A stretch of DNA of 64,000 nt from Fonsecaea monophora (lineage: Eukaryota; Ascomycota; Eurotiomycetes; Chaetothyriales; Herpotrichiellaceae). The notes beneath the pieces are model-generated. The model was not told where the DNA came from, did not search any database, and saw only the letters and a list, made by a program, of their open reading frames with translations. How positions within the stretch are numbered: the stretch's first letter is position 1; each line of letters opens with the position of its first letter. The translations under genes and the position numbers were made by a program. Below, piece after piece: positions 11,515 through 23,188 of this stretch. The stretch spans positions 42,200 through 106,199 of the forward strand of contig NW_019174039.1 of the NCBI RefSeq assembly GCF_001642475.1, given 5' to 3'.

Positions 11515-12342
11515 TCACGGCAAACCGCCGTCGATGGTGATTGTACTGGCTGTGATGAACCTGCTTTGATCTCCAAGGAGATATGCTATGAGGAAGGCGA
11601 TCTCGTCCGGTCGGCCTTTTCGTTGGATGATCTGGTCGGCGGGCACGCCTTCAAAAGCGGCTGTCATGGGGGTGTCAATGACACCTCTAGCAAGAATGGA
11701 TCCACCTGTCAGCAAGTGTTTCTTTTTCCGCTCTGGGGAGGAGGGGTAAATGTTTGCTCGGCCAGAGGTGATCAGCTGTGAGATTTCTTACGGGCAGATA
11801 CAGTTGGCGCGGATCCCCTTTGCTCCGACTTCCTGTGCGACAGCCTTCGTCAGACCAATGACTCCGTGCTTGCTGGCACAGTAGGCGGCGTAATTGGCCG
11901 TGCCGTGGAGTCCCGCCCTGCTGGACGCGTTGACGATACTGCCGCCGTCATTCATGGATCGAATTTGGGCTTTGGTGCAGACAAAGACCCCGGTGAGGTT
12001 GACATCGAGCACCAGCCGCCAGTCGTCGAGGGCAAAGTCGCTCACCAGGCCTTGTCGCAGCACGCCGGCGAGGTTGACGGCGCCGTCCAGAAAGCCGAAC
12101 CTCTGCACCGTCTGGCGAATCCACTCGTCAACCTCATGTTCGTGGCGGACATCAAGCGCCGTGCACATGACGGCGCAATCGGGATGCTGTCGCTTCACTT
12201 CGGCCGCCACTTCTTGCAGCTTGTCGAGGTCCAGGTCGGCGATGGAAAGATTCGCTCCCTGTCCAGCGAGGCAGATGGTGGTCATGCGCCCGATGCCGGA
12301 CGCTGCCCCGGTGATTGCGATTGTCTTTGCCAACAGTGCCAT
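11515..12342 (-). CDS. Short-chain dehydrogenase/reductase (SDR), classical type
   Basis: Cytosolic NAD(P)-dependent oxidoreductase of 240 residues. Two exons: 12342-11792 and 11686-11515. The intron 11687-11791 is phase 2 and the join makes CPGVIDTPM, the standard SDR motif. The cofactor loop TGAASGIG is at residues 11-18, and an acidic residue after beta-2 (IADLDLD) suggests NAD preference. NLAG stands for NNAG, the catalytic Ser lies in NASSRAG, and the active-site pair is YCASK. A second AG acceptor (GCTGACAG, 11700 region) lies inside the intron but would break the frame. It is divergent from the TRI12-like pump, sharing 620 bases of promoter. Confidence 0.85.
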
Positions 12343-12963
12343 GACGAGATGGGTTTGTCCCGCAGATACTGTAGGCCCGGGGAGTCAGGTCTGTTATCGG
12401 TCCGCACCAAGTGTCCTTTCAGGGAGGAAATTACTCTGGGTAGGTAGGATTTCTCCTGTGGTCCAATCGGAATTGGAGTCCTCATCTCTCGTGGTCTGGG
12501 GGACATTCCAGCTTCTTTCTCGGAATATACTCAAGGAAACAAGAGTGTGGAGATCTTGACCGGGCACATACGTGTGGGTCCGTGTGTGTCGTAAAGTGGA
12601 CAACACATTTCCCCTCCAAGCCAATAGATTCCGAATCTTGTGGTTGATTCCCGCATCTCATTGGCTGCAGTTCGACCGACTTGGTATGGGATGGGAACTG
12701 TGCAAGGATCCGGGGATTGTGTGGGACAGATTATGGGGATTCGCATGAAATTCCGGGGTCGCCAAATGCTTTCATTCTGCACCTCGGCCCCCTATACGGA
12801 GAGGATGCGTTGTTGCTTATACAAAGGAGGTACACACGGTTTTGGCTGTGGCCTTACGGACCATCAATCCCTTCCTTCACCCTCCACTTTGCTATCGCTC
12901 CCCTGATCATTACAACCTCTTGAGATTTGACGCCGCTTTCGCTCCGACTCGGCATTGACAGAA
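12343..12963. promoter_or_regulatory. Divergent promoter between SDR and MFS pump
   Basis: 620 bases separating the SDR start at 12342 (minus) from the MFS start at 12964 (plus). Both genes could be co-regulated from here. I see no clear TATA box. I also do not find a good match to the CGG-N8-CGS element that marks promoters further right, which argues this pair belongs to a different regulatory unit. Confidence 0.4.
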
Positions 12964-15900
12964 ATGGGGTCCAAGCTTGACGGCAACGATGAAAACGCAG
13001 GCACGGCGGTCCAGGTTGAATCCTCCTCAATTTGTTCGACAAAAGAGACGTTGCCGCCACAGCCAGCGGCCCCTCACAAGATCTCCCTGTCGACATATCT
13101 CGCAATAATATCATTCTGGGTAAGCCCTGTAGCTCCCGCAAGTGTGTGTGTACGGGAGAGATTGTATCTGATTCATGGCTCGTGTCTTCTTAACCTGAGA
13201 ATTCCTACTAACAACAAATCTAGTTTCATTATGCAGCGGCCAACGTGGCCATTGTCATGATCTCGGCCGTCATTGCAAATATAAATCAAGATATAGGTGA
13301 GAGAGGCCCCCCATACCTCCATGGATGTCGACTGCTTACCCTTCAATCCAGGCCCAAGCCCCGTCTACACATGGCTTGCGTCAAGTCTGGCTCTGGCCTC
13401 GAGCATCAGCGTAGGAGTTGCTGGGACTGTGACTGAGTAAGATGCACAAGAGTCTACAAAGACGCCTACCGGGGTCGGTGTGCCGGGAGACTGACGGACA
13501 TCAAACATAGCCTCACCGGACGACGAGGATATTCGATCCTATTCGGACTCGTTGGGATTGTGGGATGCATCGTGGCTGTCACGTCCAAGAATATCAGCCA
13601 GTGTAAGCACTCGAGACTCTGTTGATGGTATATGCACATCTTCAAGGCTCAAGCTGACAACGCTGTAACAGTGATCGGCGCCAACGTTCTCGTCGGTCTC
13701 TACATCGGCTCCAGCGAGAACAGTCTATCAGCCGTTTCGGAATTGGTGACGCACAACCAACGCGGTGCTGTCATGGCTTGTTTCAATGCTGGGATCGGCG
13801 TCTTTACCGTCTTTGGTTCCTTGATAGGTATGGAAAACACAGTCCATAAGCGAGTCACTCTCGCCAGTCGCTGCACTTCGGTTTTCTGTGGTCGAGGAAG
13901 AGAAAAACAGAATCTAACAAGAATATAAAAATACCACAGCTCATGCCATGGTGAGGAATGGGTCCTGGAGAAGCATTTATTACCTTGTCATCGCCCTGGA
14001 CGTGGCCGGCACCGTCGCCCTCTTCTTTCTATATCATCCACAAGCTCCCTTGGCCGGGTTCAGCTCGTATCGATCACTGGTCAGAGGCTTCGATTGGTTT
14101 GGCCTCCTTGGACTGATGGTTAGTTGGCGAACTCTTCCTCTGACTCGAGAAGGGAATGTTACTGAAACTCGTGGGTGCAGACGGGCCCTACACTCCTACT
14201 ACTGGCCATCACATGGCTGGGTGGAACATACCCGATATCAGATGTTCGCGTGTTGACGACGTTGATCATTGGCATCGTCGCGATTGCCCTGCTCGGAGTC
14301 TATGGTAAGTTTTTCCAACAGAAAAAGAAGGACCTGCTTCTTCAAAGTCACCACGTTTTCCTGATATTCACTCGCCTTGACAGAGGCCTTTGTGCCCGAA
14401 AATCCCCTCCTCCATCCTCATCTTTTCCGCCGTATCCGGACTTTTACTCTGATTCTCATCGTCACCATCGTGGGAGGCATGCTGTAAGTGACCTTTTTCC
14501 GCTTGTGAGAATCTCTCACCGCTGGTGTGGGATACGGGGAGGATATGTTCAACTGATTTCGAAAACCCACGCAGATACTACTCGCTCTTGTCCTTCTTCC
14601 CCCTCTACCTGTCCCTGATCTACGTCAACGACCCCTCGGACGACATCAAGATCGGGGTCTACAACATCCCCTTGCAAGCGGGCAGCTTATTTGGCGGGGT
14701 GACCACCTTCTGGGCTCTTCCCAAGCTGCGAAAACCCCGACCAATGCTGATCATCGCGGTACGTTTGACCGTTTTTCTTTGTGCCATCTCGAGCTCTTGA
14801 CTGAGATCTCCGCTGCAGGTCTTTGTTCAGCTCCTCTTCATCGCCCTCATGGCTATACCCAGTAAGTAACCCACATCCCGCGTCCAATCACCCTTGTCCG
14901 GGCGAGGCTGGACGGGAAGGAAAATCTCGAGGAATATGCCAGTACTGAAAACACCTCAATAACAGATCAAAACCAACGACCAATGGCACTGGCATTCTCT
15001 TTTTTTGGAGCTGTAGGGCTCGGTATGTTTTTCCCCCTTCCTCTCTCTCTCTCTCTCTCTACCCAAGAGTTGAATAACCAAAGTTTTTTCCGAGTCCCTA
15101 ACTCTCCATCATTAGGATCATCTGTCTCTCTCTCGGTCCTCCTGATCCAGTTTTCAGTCCCGGACAAATACATGTAAGTCCCGCCCATACGAGATATATG
15201 CTCTCTCCACCTTTCCTGTTGTCGTCCACAAAACATCAACGAAAAACCTCCTCACTGACACACAACTCCCCTGTGGCGTCGGTCCAGCGGTTTCGCAGGG
15301 GGCATGCTGTCGCTGTTCCGGTTCGGCGGAGGCGCCGTCGGCACGGCCGTCTACTCGTCCATCTTCTCGTCGAGGAGCGCCGACAAGGTCCCCGCCTACG
15401 TGGCCGCGGCGGCACTGCGAAGCGGCCTGCCGAGTTCGTCGGTCGATCAGCTCTTGGGGGCCATGTTGACCGCGACGGGGGGCCCCGTCACCGACGTCCC
15501 GGGATACACGGCCGAGATTGGCGTCGCGGTCAGCCACGCCGTCAAGTCTGCGTACGTCGCGTCGTTTAGGTAAGTGGTCTCTACATATCCCCAGAGAGAA
15601 GAAGAAGAGGAAGAAGAAGGCAAAAGAGCTAACACCATCGAAACCAGATACGTCTGGCTCTCGTCCATCGCATTCGGCGCCGTCTCTCTCATCTGCACCA
15701 TCTTTGTCAAAGACGTAAGTAAAGATTTCTACTATTTTCTTTTCCCCCTCTTCCAACATCTTTTTTTTTTGGTTATTACTTGTTCCAAGTCACCGAGTAG
15801 ATAGTGTGTACTAATGACCCTTCGACAAAACTATACAGCTCAGTCACCAGCTCAACGACACGGTCGCCATCAAGCTGAAAAAGGAACAACAACAAGAACA

Positions 15901-16006
15901 ACAAGAACAAGAACAAGAACCCGTCGCGGAAACGGAAACGGAAATGGAAAGGAAAACGGTCGTGGGGAAAGAAGACGACGACGAGTTGGACACCAAGACG
16001 AATTAG
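12964..16006 (+). CDS. MFS efflux transporter, TRI12-like family
   Basis: Major facilitator protein of 607 residues resembling the fungal trichothecene-efflux-pump (TRI12) family. Family name only; no mycotoxin genes are present. Fifteen exons: 12964-13119, 13224-13296, 13352-13436, 13511-13602, 13672-13827, 13940-14118, 14181-14304, 14384-14483, 14575-14758, 14819-14861, 14966-15022, 15116-15173, 15288-15569, 15648-15714 and 15839-16006. All introns are GT..AG and the frame closes at every junction. The conserved motif A reads TDLTGRRGY (exons 3/4). The chain is hydrophobic with about 14 predicted helices, including the stretch with LSFFPLYLSLIYV. The C-terminal tail is cytosolic, rich in Gln/Glu then acidic (CAA/GAA repeats near 15880-15920). 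The very high intron number is unusual. The substrate is unknown; export of an organic metabolite at the plasma membrane is likely. Confidence 0.85.
15040..15060. repeat. (CT)n microsatellite in intron 11 of the MFS pump
   Basis: A pure CT run at 15040-15060 inside the intron 15023-15115. It may act as an extended polypyrimidine tract, although it lies some 55 bases before the acceptor. Confidence 0.9.
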
Positions 16007-16598
16007 TTGATTTCCCCTCCCCTCCAAAAGGCTACTCGATACCGACTAGTTGTTGTTGTTGTTGTTGTTGTCGCCCGTGCAAGCAACCACAAGGAAATAT
16101 ATGGAACTACACACTAAGTAGGTCGGTTGGACGGTCGGTCTGTCAGCCGCCCGGCCGCTCACTTGGAGAGTACTGCCCGCTCGACATTATGACATGTGGT
16201 CTATAAGAATGAGGAGAAAATTTAGAATAAAAACAAATGCACCAATTGTTTCGGACGGCCAAAAAAAGGGAGAGATATCCATAACGAGCTGAACAAGGCA
16301 TTGATTGGGCAGAGAGAGGAAGTTTCAATACTCGTCAACCCTTAGAGCGCCAAAAGGCTCACAAGGTCATTCATTCCATGTACTATACTCTACTAGGGCA
16401 TCTGCCAAGCTCAAGTGATGGTTTCCAAAACCCTTGTTGTTCTCCTTGTCCACCTCTATGAAGTGAAGTGGGCATTCGTCCGTCCTGTCACCCACATAAT
16501 TTCCCATATCTCGTCACACCAGCTGGTTGGCTACAACAGCCTTAAGACCAGCTTCTCGAAAAAGTCAAGCGCGACTCGGTTGATTGAACGACAATGGC
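16007..16598. other. Convergent 3' intergenic with (TTG)n run
   Basis: About 590 bases between the stops of the pump (plus) and the large Zn2Cys6 factor (minus). It has a TTG trinucleotide run at 16050-16071 just after the pump stop, probably in its 3' UTR. No coding or RNA feature is seen. Confidence 0.6.
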
Positions 16599-19569
16599 TT
16601 ACACAAAGGCGCCAGACATCATGCTATCTAGAGTGCCAGATAATTCGCCGGCGCCTCCCATGGACGTGGCGCCACCGTCGTAAAGGGAAAAGAAGGAATT
16701 GAACGAATTGAAAAGACCTGGCGAATTCGACATCATGGCGTCATTTTGTATGCCGGTCAGGAACGGATCTTGCTCAAGGCTTCTGTTGGCTTGGACATGA
16801 TAGCTGGCTGACTGACTGTCGGGTGCAAAGGTTGTGCTCGGCATCTGGCCGACTGCGTTCTGGTCCGAACGCCTCGGGTCACGCAATATGGACCGACCAT
16901 TTTCTGATGAAGGAGTGTGTATGCGCTGTGTCATGGTCGTGGCGGCGTTGTTGTTATTATTCCGGTGGTGGACTTCATGAGAAGATTCGTGCAACGCCGC
17001 AGTACCCGCCTGATCAGGTGCATTGTCTCGAGCAGATATCGGGGGCGTGAGCGTCTGTGGAGGGATTTCATGATTGGAAGAAGCGGGCCGTGCTTGAGAG
17101 GGGCGACGTCGACTGACGTCTATGCCAGGCTCACGCCACTGATGCGGACCATCATAAGGGACATATCCTCCAAAGTTTGACAATGGTGCTACAGATGGCC
17201 GTGGTGACAGTTCCAGGTCTCTTTCGATGGACCTCGTCTTGCGCGAACTGTCCCGAGTGTTATTCAGCTCGACCTCTAGCGCAGAGAGGTTCTTCTCCAG
17301 CATGCTTGATATGCCCCAGTAGCTTTCGAACTGGAGGTATGTCATCCGGAGCAACTCCGCATTGGATGCAGTCAATTGCTTTTCCGAGTTATCGGTTTGT
17401 AACAATTCGCGCTTCAGAATCTGGACCGCAGTCGCCAGCCATATTGTATTAGCCAAAAATGGATTCACAAACTTGTAGTGGTCCCTGGGCGTCCGCTGGA
17501 TGATATTGACGACGCTCTGAGATGCCTGGAGATACAGGACAAAGCACTGTCTCGCGGCATTGTTGGGCGCCGTGCTGCCAAATTGTCGCTGCGGTGCAAG
17601 TCCGCTCTCGGCATGTTCTTTGAACTTGGCGAGTTCTGTCTCGAGGTGGATCCAGCTCATTTGACCTCGAAAGACAAAGTATTTGTAGATCATTAGCCGG
17701 GCTAGCTGTACCACCATATGCATGGTGTAAATTTCTTGGTGCAGCAGGCGTGTTGAGGTGGCAGGGGACTCGGAATCCCGAGGAGAGAAATTGAGAAATT
17801 GATTCCGGTATCGAAGCTCGGCAGGCATCATTTCGACGGCGCACTCCAGCACGTTGTGAAGAGTGCTCACCTTGTTATAGCCTTCACGCGCTTCTCGGAC
17901 TCGGCGATTCTGGTCGAGTTGGATCTGCGTAGGGTCGTAGTACCTGTCCTGTCGGGATTTCTCGAGAGCCTTGATCGGGCGAAGATGATTGTCGTCCCCT
18001 TGGGTCACATTCTGCGCGTCCTTGACGATGCTGTCAACCACAAGGAACCACGCTTTGTACGACTTGTTCCCCGATGATCTCAACTTCTTCCATCGGTGGA
18101 CGATGTTCGGGTCCAGGTAGCAGCTTTCCTGCGGCTCGTTCAAAAACCAGTTCTTGTCGGGCGCCGGGAGAAATGTTTCGTTGCAAGACCAGTCAATGCC
18201 CGTGGGACAGCGGCGCACTACGCTTGCAAAAACGTCCATCTCCCATATTGCCCACCATGCCCGCCGCTTTTCTTCATCTTCACGCCATTGGTCGACGTCA
18301 TCGATCTTGTCGTGCGGTTCTACGCCTTTGTCGACCGCGTGGAGATTCATTTCGTAGGCGCAGCGGATACAAACGCCCAAATATCGCCACGACTTTCCTC
18401 GAACTGACCTGATCAGCTGCCAATGGTTGATCAGAATCATGGCTTGCAGAAGCGACAATGGCACTCCTTGTTCGCTATACTCGAGCATGGCTCGTTCGGC
18501 AAACTGCTCGGCCAAATTTCCAAAGTGTTGGGACAAGTCCTTGGTCGAATCGAGGTTGATTAGGGCCGCTGCCGCCGCTATGCAGGGATCGTGGCCGGCG
18601 TCCTGATCTCGAAAGGCGAAGATGAGGATTGCGGCGACCAGAGCGTTAAGCTCGTTTTTGCTCTTGATCTGTTGTAACTTGTCCCAAAAGGTGGGGCGGT
18701 GGAAGAGCTGGAAAGATGGGAAGGTGTCGAAAAATTCGTCGACCCTGGGCATTTCCAAGTTAGAAACGATATCTTGACGTGCGCGCGAGACCAGGAGGAG
18801 CTTACAGCGTCTGCAAATCATCCTGCGCTAGACCGAGCGCGTGGCAGGTGGACTCGAGGGTCGATTGCCCGCTTGAACTGTCATCTACGATGACTTTGGG
18901 GTCAGTCAACGAATCCTCGGCCAGCCGTTCGTGCGAGGGGTGCATGATAAACGAGAGCGACTGGATATCGTGCGAACGCCGAGACAATCCGCTCGACACT
19001 GAAGTCGACGGCGATGAAGCTTGATAGAGTGTGGCCGCCAATGGCATCCCTGATGGCTGAGGAAGAGGCAGCATGTGCGATGGCATTGGTGTGCGACGAG
19101 GCTGCAGCTCTGGTTGATGGGATTGCGCATGCGACCCGGATGAAGGGGAATTCGACTGCAGCGGCGGGTGCGGTTGTGGTTGTGGTAACAGGCGCGTCTG
19201 CTGCTGTTCTGATGGCGGCGTCAGTCGGAGCGCTGGTTGCTGGGCCTGTTTCTCCTGAGCATGTCCAGACTGCTCAGGCTGCGTAGCCTGGCCACCACGG
19301 ACCCTGTCCGTCGCAGAGTCTTGTTCCCGCTGCTCCTCAACAATTGACCCATGTTTGCGCTTTCGCGCCTGCTGAGTGCTTCCGATTTTTGGTCCTGGCC
19401 GAGTCGAACTGGCGGGATATTCGCAGGCCTGATTTGTTTGCAGACAAATTCCGCACTGAGGGATTTCCCGCGTACACTTGACCTTTCTCCGGCGGCACGA
19501 GCAGCATGCAATGTTGGATACAGAAGAGCCTGAGCCCGCGCTGGTTCCGTATGTAGGGAATGAGGCCAT
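16599..19569 (-). CDS. Zn2Cys6 transcription factor with fungal-specific regulatory domain
   Basis: Nuclear DNA-binding regulator of 969 residues. Two exons: 19569-18806 and 18744-16599. The 61-base intron 18745-18805 is phase 2. The binuclear zinc cluster uses Cys22, 25, 32, 39, 42 and 49 (C-x2-C-x6-C-x6-C-x2-C-x6-C) with the basic stretch RRRKVK. A long Gln/Pro/Ser-rich linker follows (about residues 90-190). The fungal-specific middle homology region starts near residue 255 (VDEFFDTFPSFQLFHRPTFW) with the RRAWWAIWEMDVF motif further on. The C-terminus is Asn/Ser/Gln-rich, a plausible activation domain. Target genes cannot be read from sequence. It lies between the TRI12-like pump and the dehydrogenase cluster, so it could control either. 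Confidence 0.88.
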
Positions 19570-20060
19570 GGTGAGGCATCCAAGGGAAGAGGCTGTTCTG
19601 TGTGTTTCGAATGGTCAAATCGACGAGATGATTTGAAAGAGAGGAGAATTGCACAATATCTGCGCTAGAATCTGTGGGGGTGGTGTTGAAGTGGCACATC
19701 TTGAGTGATCGCTGGGGTTCCCCAGCTTTCCAATCTCAGATTCTCTCTCTCCCTCGCACCGGGGGTCATTCCGGGCCAGACGGCAAAAGATGGCGGGGTA
19801 TAGATCCATGGTGGATTCCAAAGGGTGCGGATACGAGGGTCTTGTTTGCTTGATCTGGCCGACTCGACCAATCTGGGATGCGCCAGACGACGTGAGACGG
19901 AGCGCAGGCAAGCAGGGTACAGAATTAATTACATCTTGTCGACTCTCATTGGCGGAAAGACTTCGCTCCAACTTCGGCTGCAACCACCTCGCTGGGTCGA
20001 GGTAGTCAGTCACCAGCGTCTTGTCCTTCCCGCTCTTTCCATTTGCTCTCTTTCTTGGCA
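19570..20060. other. Upstream region of the Zn2Cys6 factor
   Basis: Roughly 500 bases between the regulator's start and the glyoxalase remnant. A 155-codon minus-strand ORF overlaps here but is rich in Arg/Ser/Pro and has no recognisable domain; I treat it as chance. The region presumably holds the promoter and 5' UTR of the factor. Confidence 0.4.
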
Positions 20061-20303
20061 TTACCTCGGAAGATAATTCCATTCATGCCAGGGAGATGGT
20101 TTTTGGCAGAATCCCACGGTTTCTGTGTACCATCGAATAGCCTGGTTGAGATGGTACACAGACAAAGCAACGTGATTGATCGCACAAGTCGTGTCAGCAA
20201 TGTCTGGCAATATGACCTTTGAATTGATGCATATCCCGCTGGATTGACACAGAAAGTGAAGACAATACTCCAAGCAATCAACCACCAACGTCTGGGGAGT
20301 CAT
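20061..20303 (-). pseudogene. Truncated glyoxalase/VOC-domain remnant
   Basis: A minus-strand frame of 80 codons contains CAINHVALSVYHLNQAIRWY followed by TETVGF. This is the first beta-alpha-beta unit of a vicinal-oxygen-chelate (glyoxalase/bleomycin-resistance) domain, including the N-terminal His that ligates metal in this fold. The frame stops soon after (WNYLPR) and I find no continuation in any frame or credible splice that supplies the rest of the domain. It therefore looks like a broken copy or an exon of a degraded gene. It precedes the zinc ADH and points away from it. Confidence 0.5.
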
Positions 20304-20407
20304 GCCGTTTTAAAGCTCAAGTCTGGCATGCGAACTTCTCTGAGATGCTCAACTTGGCGTCGGTTTTCTGGCATTAAGCATAGTTCGAGTCAACGAAGTT
20401 GGAAGTA

Positions 20408-20525
20408 CGGCGGCATTTCGCCTATTGATCAAGATGGGGAATTTGGCTTGATTGGAGCTGTCGGTCTTTCTTTTGGGGAAGTGGATCTTCGCTTCATGAA
20501 CCCCAGATGGCCGGACGAATTTCGG
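20408..20525 (+). promoter_or_regulatory. Two CGG-N8-CGS elements upstream of the zinc ADH
   Basis: CGG-CGGCATTT-CGC at 20408-20421 and CGG-ACGAATTT-CGG at 20512-20525, about 300-420 bases before the ADH start. Both share the spacing and the TTTCGS end of the element found in the other promoters up to 37 kb. They look like a binding site for a Zn2Cys6 factor. The second differs from the best form (CGGACTATCTTCGG) at three positions. Confidence 0.4.
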
Positions 20526-20824
20526 CACTCTTTCTAGCATCTTTGTCTAGACCATGGGTAATGGTACTGTTGTTGTGCTGTACTCTTTGACTTGGATTTC
20601 AAACACCGACATGTGCAGCATCTTGGCGGAGTCCAAGGCATGGGATCGACACAGGGTAGAAATAAACCACTTTGTAGCCTTCCCTGGGAACTTGAGGTTG
20701 ATATGCAAGTTTCCACTTACGTGTCTATATTCGTTGAATTCTTAGACAAAACAGAGTGTGAAAACCTTACACAAACATAAGCAGAAACCTCTCTTGAAAA
20801 AATTTAACAAACAAAACAACAAAA

Positions 20825-21889
20825 ATGCCTGGCAAAACGATGAAGGCTTTCCGCCTGGTGGAATTTGGTAAACCCGGGCAGTACTGTGAAGTGCCGGTTC
20901 CCTCACCAAAAGAGGGAGAAGTACTCATCCGGATGAAAGCTGCGGGCCTCTGTCGGTCCGACCTCGACATGGTCGATTCGTTACCGGGCTCAGATCCATA
21001 TGCGTCAGCTATCGATGCTCCCTACACGTTAGGGCATGAGAACGCCGGGGTGATTGAGGTGTTAGGAGAGGGTGTGACCGACTTGAAGGTGGGCGAGGGA
21101 GTCGCCGTCCGCCACATGCCGCACTGCTCGCACTGCGAATTCTGCATCCGGGGCATCGAGCAGCACTGCCAAACATACAAGCGTGGAGCGATCGAGATTA
21201 CCCGTGGCACTGGCTTCGACGGCGGTCTTGCAGAGTTTATGATCTGCCCCCGCGACCAGCTCGTGAGCATTGGTGACGAGGATCCCGTCAAGTACGCGCC
21301 ACTGACCGACGCTGGGGTGACGGCATACCACGCTGTGGGCACGATCAAGGACCGTCTGCGCCCCGGATCATCGGCGCTGGTCATCGGGTGTGGAGGACTG
21401 GGATCTTACGCAATCCAATTTCTTCTGCTGTTGATGGGGGTCAAGGTGTACGGGATCGATGCCAACGAGAGCCGCATCCAGATTGCTCGAGATCTGGGAG
21501 CCAAACGTGTGTTCAAGGCGGGCCCGAATGCCACGAAAGAAATTCTGGACGAAACGGGCGGCAAGGGAATCGACGGTATCCTCGACTTTGTGGGAAACAA
21601 CTCGACGTTAAAGATGGCCATGGAACTGTCTAGGCCACAGGGTCGAGTGGTGCTGGTGGGCATGGATATGGGCTCGGTCGAGGTTGGGTGGAACAAGATC
21701 GCCACGAGCTGCGAGTTTGCAATCAGCTTAGGGTCGACACGCAGAGATCTGGAGGAGGTGTGCTATCTTGCTTCGATAGGGAAGCTCAGGATCGACGTCG
21801 ACCGCTTCTCATTCGACAAGATACCCGAAGCGTATCAGGCTCTGCGAGATGGGAAACTGATTGGTAGAGCTGTCATTACGTTTGACTAG
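20825..21889 (+). CDS. Zinc-dependent alcohol dehydrogenase, bacterial-like, intronless
   Basis: Medium-chain NAD-dependent alcohol dehydrogenase of 354 residues in a single exon. Catalytic zinc ligands are visible: Cys43 (GLCRSD) and His71-Glu72 (GHENAG). The structural zinc lobe has all four Cys (101, 104, 107, 115). The Rossmann loop GCGGLG is at 188-193, followed by an acidic residue in YGIDAN that suggests NAD(H) preference. The sequence style (MKAFRLVEFGKPGQY, GVTAYHAVGTI) resembles propanol-preferring or medium-chain ADHs known from actinobacteria more than typical fungal ADHs. Neighbours with the same element in their promoters have one to seven introns, so the intronless state stands out. 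The leader just before ATG is A/C-rich (ACAAAACAACAAAA). The start is the first Met, with a second Met at residue 6. Probably it oxidises an alcohol produced by the neighbouring P450s. Confidence 0.88.
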   Translation: MPGKTMKAFRLVEFGKPGQYCEVPVPSPKEGEVLIRMKAAGLCRSDLDMVDSLPGSDPYASAIDAPYTLGHENAGVIEVLGEGVTDLKVGEGVAVRHMPHCSHCEFCIRGIEQHCQTYKRGAIEITRGTGFDGGLAEFMICPRDQLVSIGDEDPVKYAPLTDAGVTAYHAVGTIKDRLRPGSSALVIGCGGLGSYAIQFLLLLMGVKVYGIDANESRIQIARDLGAKRVFKAGPNATKEILDETGGKGIDGILDFVGNNSTLKMAMELSRPQGRVVLVGMDMGSVEVGWNKIATSCEFAISLGSTRRDLEEVCYLASIGKLRIDVDRFSFDKIPEAYQALRDGKLIGRAVITFD

Positions 21890-22187
21890 TACATGGCATG
21901 ATCCGTGACAGGAAAGATGTGACTGTGTAGCTGTAGCGGTAGCGGCGAGAAGAGAACTACATTGCACCAATACAAAGAAAAAAGGAGTTGTCTCAGATTC
22001 TGACGGGCTCAAGGATTTACTATGCCGTCCTTGTGATTACCTGGCATATGGTGGATCTGAAACCTCGTAAATGGTAGTCCGTGGTTGGGTATAGTCATTG
22101 AACACGCTGTGTACAGTGTCATGCTTGGGAAGTTTATCCTCCATCTCATTGTCTTTCTGAAGTCGCAGAAGTTGTTGTTGCACCTCC

Positions 22188-23188
22188 TCAACCTGCCCTG
22201 TAGAAACCGCATGCCGAATATCCGCCGTCGACTGTCCACCGTGCTGTGGCCGTCATCAGTAATGATGCAAGTAGAAAAATGAAGGTATTCCTCACCCCCC
22301 GTAACATACGAGGCATCATCGCTCAGCAAGAAAGCAATGACTTTAGCCACTTCTTCGGCTCGACCCATACGACCCATCAAAGTGCCGGCACTTACCACGT
22401 CGGCATTAAAAAGTCCCTTTGCTTCACCTTCACGAAAGATCTTGGTGTCGATCGGACCTCTGCGACAAAAAGTTATTAGACTTGTGCTGCACGATTGGGG
22501 ACACAGTCACACACGGTAGAACTGCATTGACTCTAATTCCCTGCTTGCCGTATTCCGCAGCCGTAGATTCGGTCAAGCCGAGTACACCAAACTTACTCGC
22601 TGCGTATGCTGCATTGTTGGGTAGACCTCGCAGGCCCGAAGTACTCGAAACGTTGACGATGGACCCCCCTGGCCTGGTAAGATGCGGGAGCTCGGCCCTC
22701 ATACAGATCATCACGCCCGTGAGGTTGACCGCCAGCATTTTGTCCCAGGCTGCTTGGTCCTAATCAGACATGTTAGCATAGCAACCAAGGCTTCGCAAGA
22801 GATTCATTATACTTACAATGGACTCGGTGCTTTGACCGTCCCCGCCTGCAATACCTGCGATGTTTGCTGCTCCATCAAGTCTTTGGAAGCGCTTTACTGT
22901 GTCCTTGAGCCACAAGTCAACCTGTTCGGCATTGCTGGCATCGACTCTGGTGGTCGTGACTTCTGCTGCTGAGTACTGGCTACCTTCACGTTCCGTCAAT
23001 TAGCAATGCAAACACCTCAGGGTGACATGCAAAAGCATACATGACTTTTGCGTCTCTATCAGGCCAGGCTGGTCTAGGTCGCTGATGGCGATGCCAATAG
23101 CCCCTAGTTCTGCGAGTCGGATCGCCGTGGCTCTTCCAATTCCTGAACCAGCGCCAGTGACGGCAAACACTTTGCCTTGTATCCCCAT
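22188..23188 (-). CDS. Short-chain dehydrogenase/reductase (SDR), classical, five exons
   Basis: NAD(P)-dependent oxidoreductase of 259 residues. Exons on the minus strand: 23188-23041, 22983-22817, 22759-22515, 22459-22296 and 22243-22188. The introns are 52-57 bases, and frame closes throughout. The cofactor loop TGAGSGIG and an acidic ISDLDQPG after beta-2 point to NAD. NIAG stands for NNAG, Ser lies in NVSSTSG, the active-site pair is YAASK, and exons 3 and 4 join as LPGPIDTK. The C-terminus ARWTVDGGYSACG is typical of fungal SDRs of this type. The start is the ATG giving MGIQGK; upstream codons in frame lack ATG. It is divergent from the NTF2-like gene. Confidence 0.87.

Noticed and set aside
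12964..16006. A mycotoxin gene cluster, from resemblance of the pump to TRI12
   Set aside because: No terpene synthase or other toxin-pathway genes in the window; the resemblance is at transporter-family level only.
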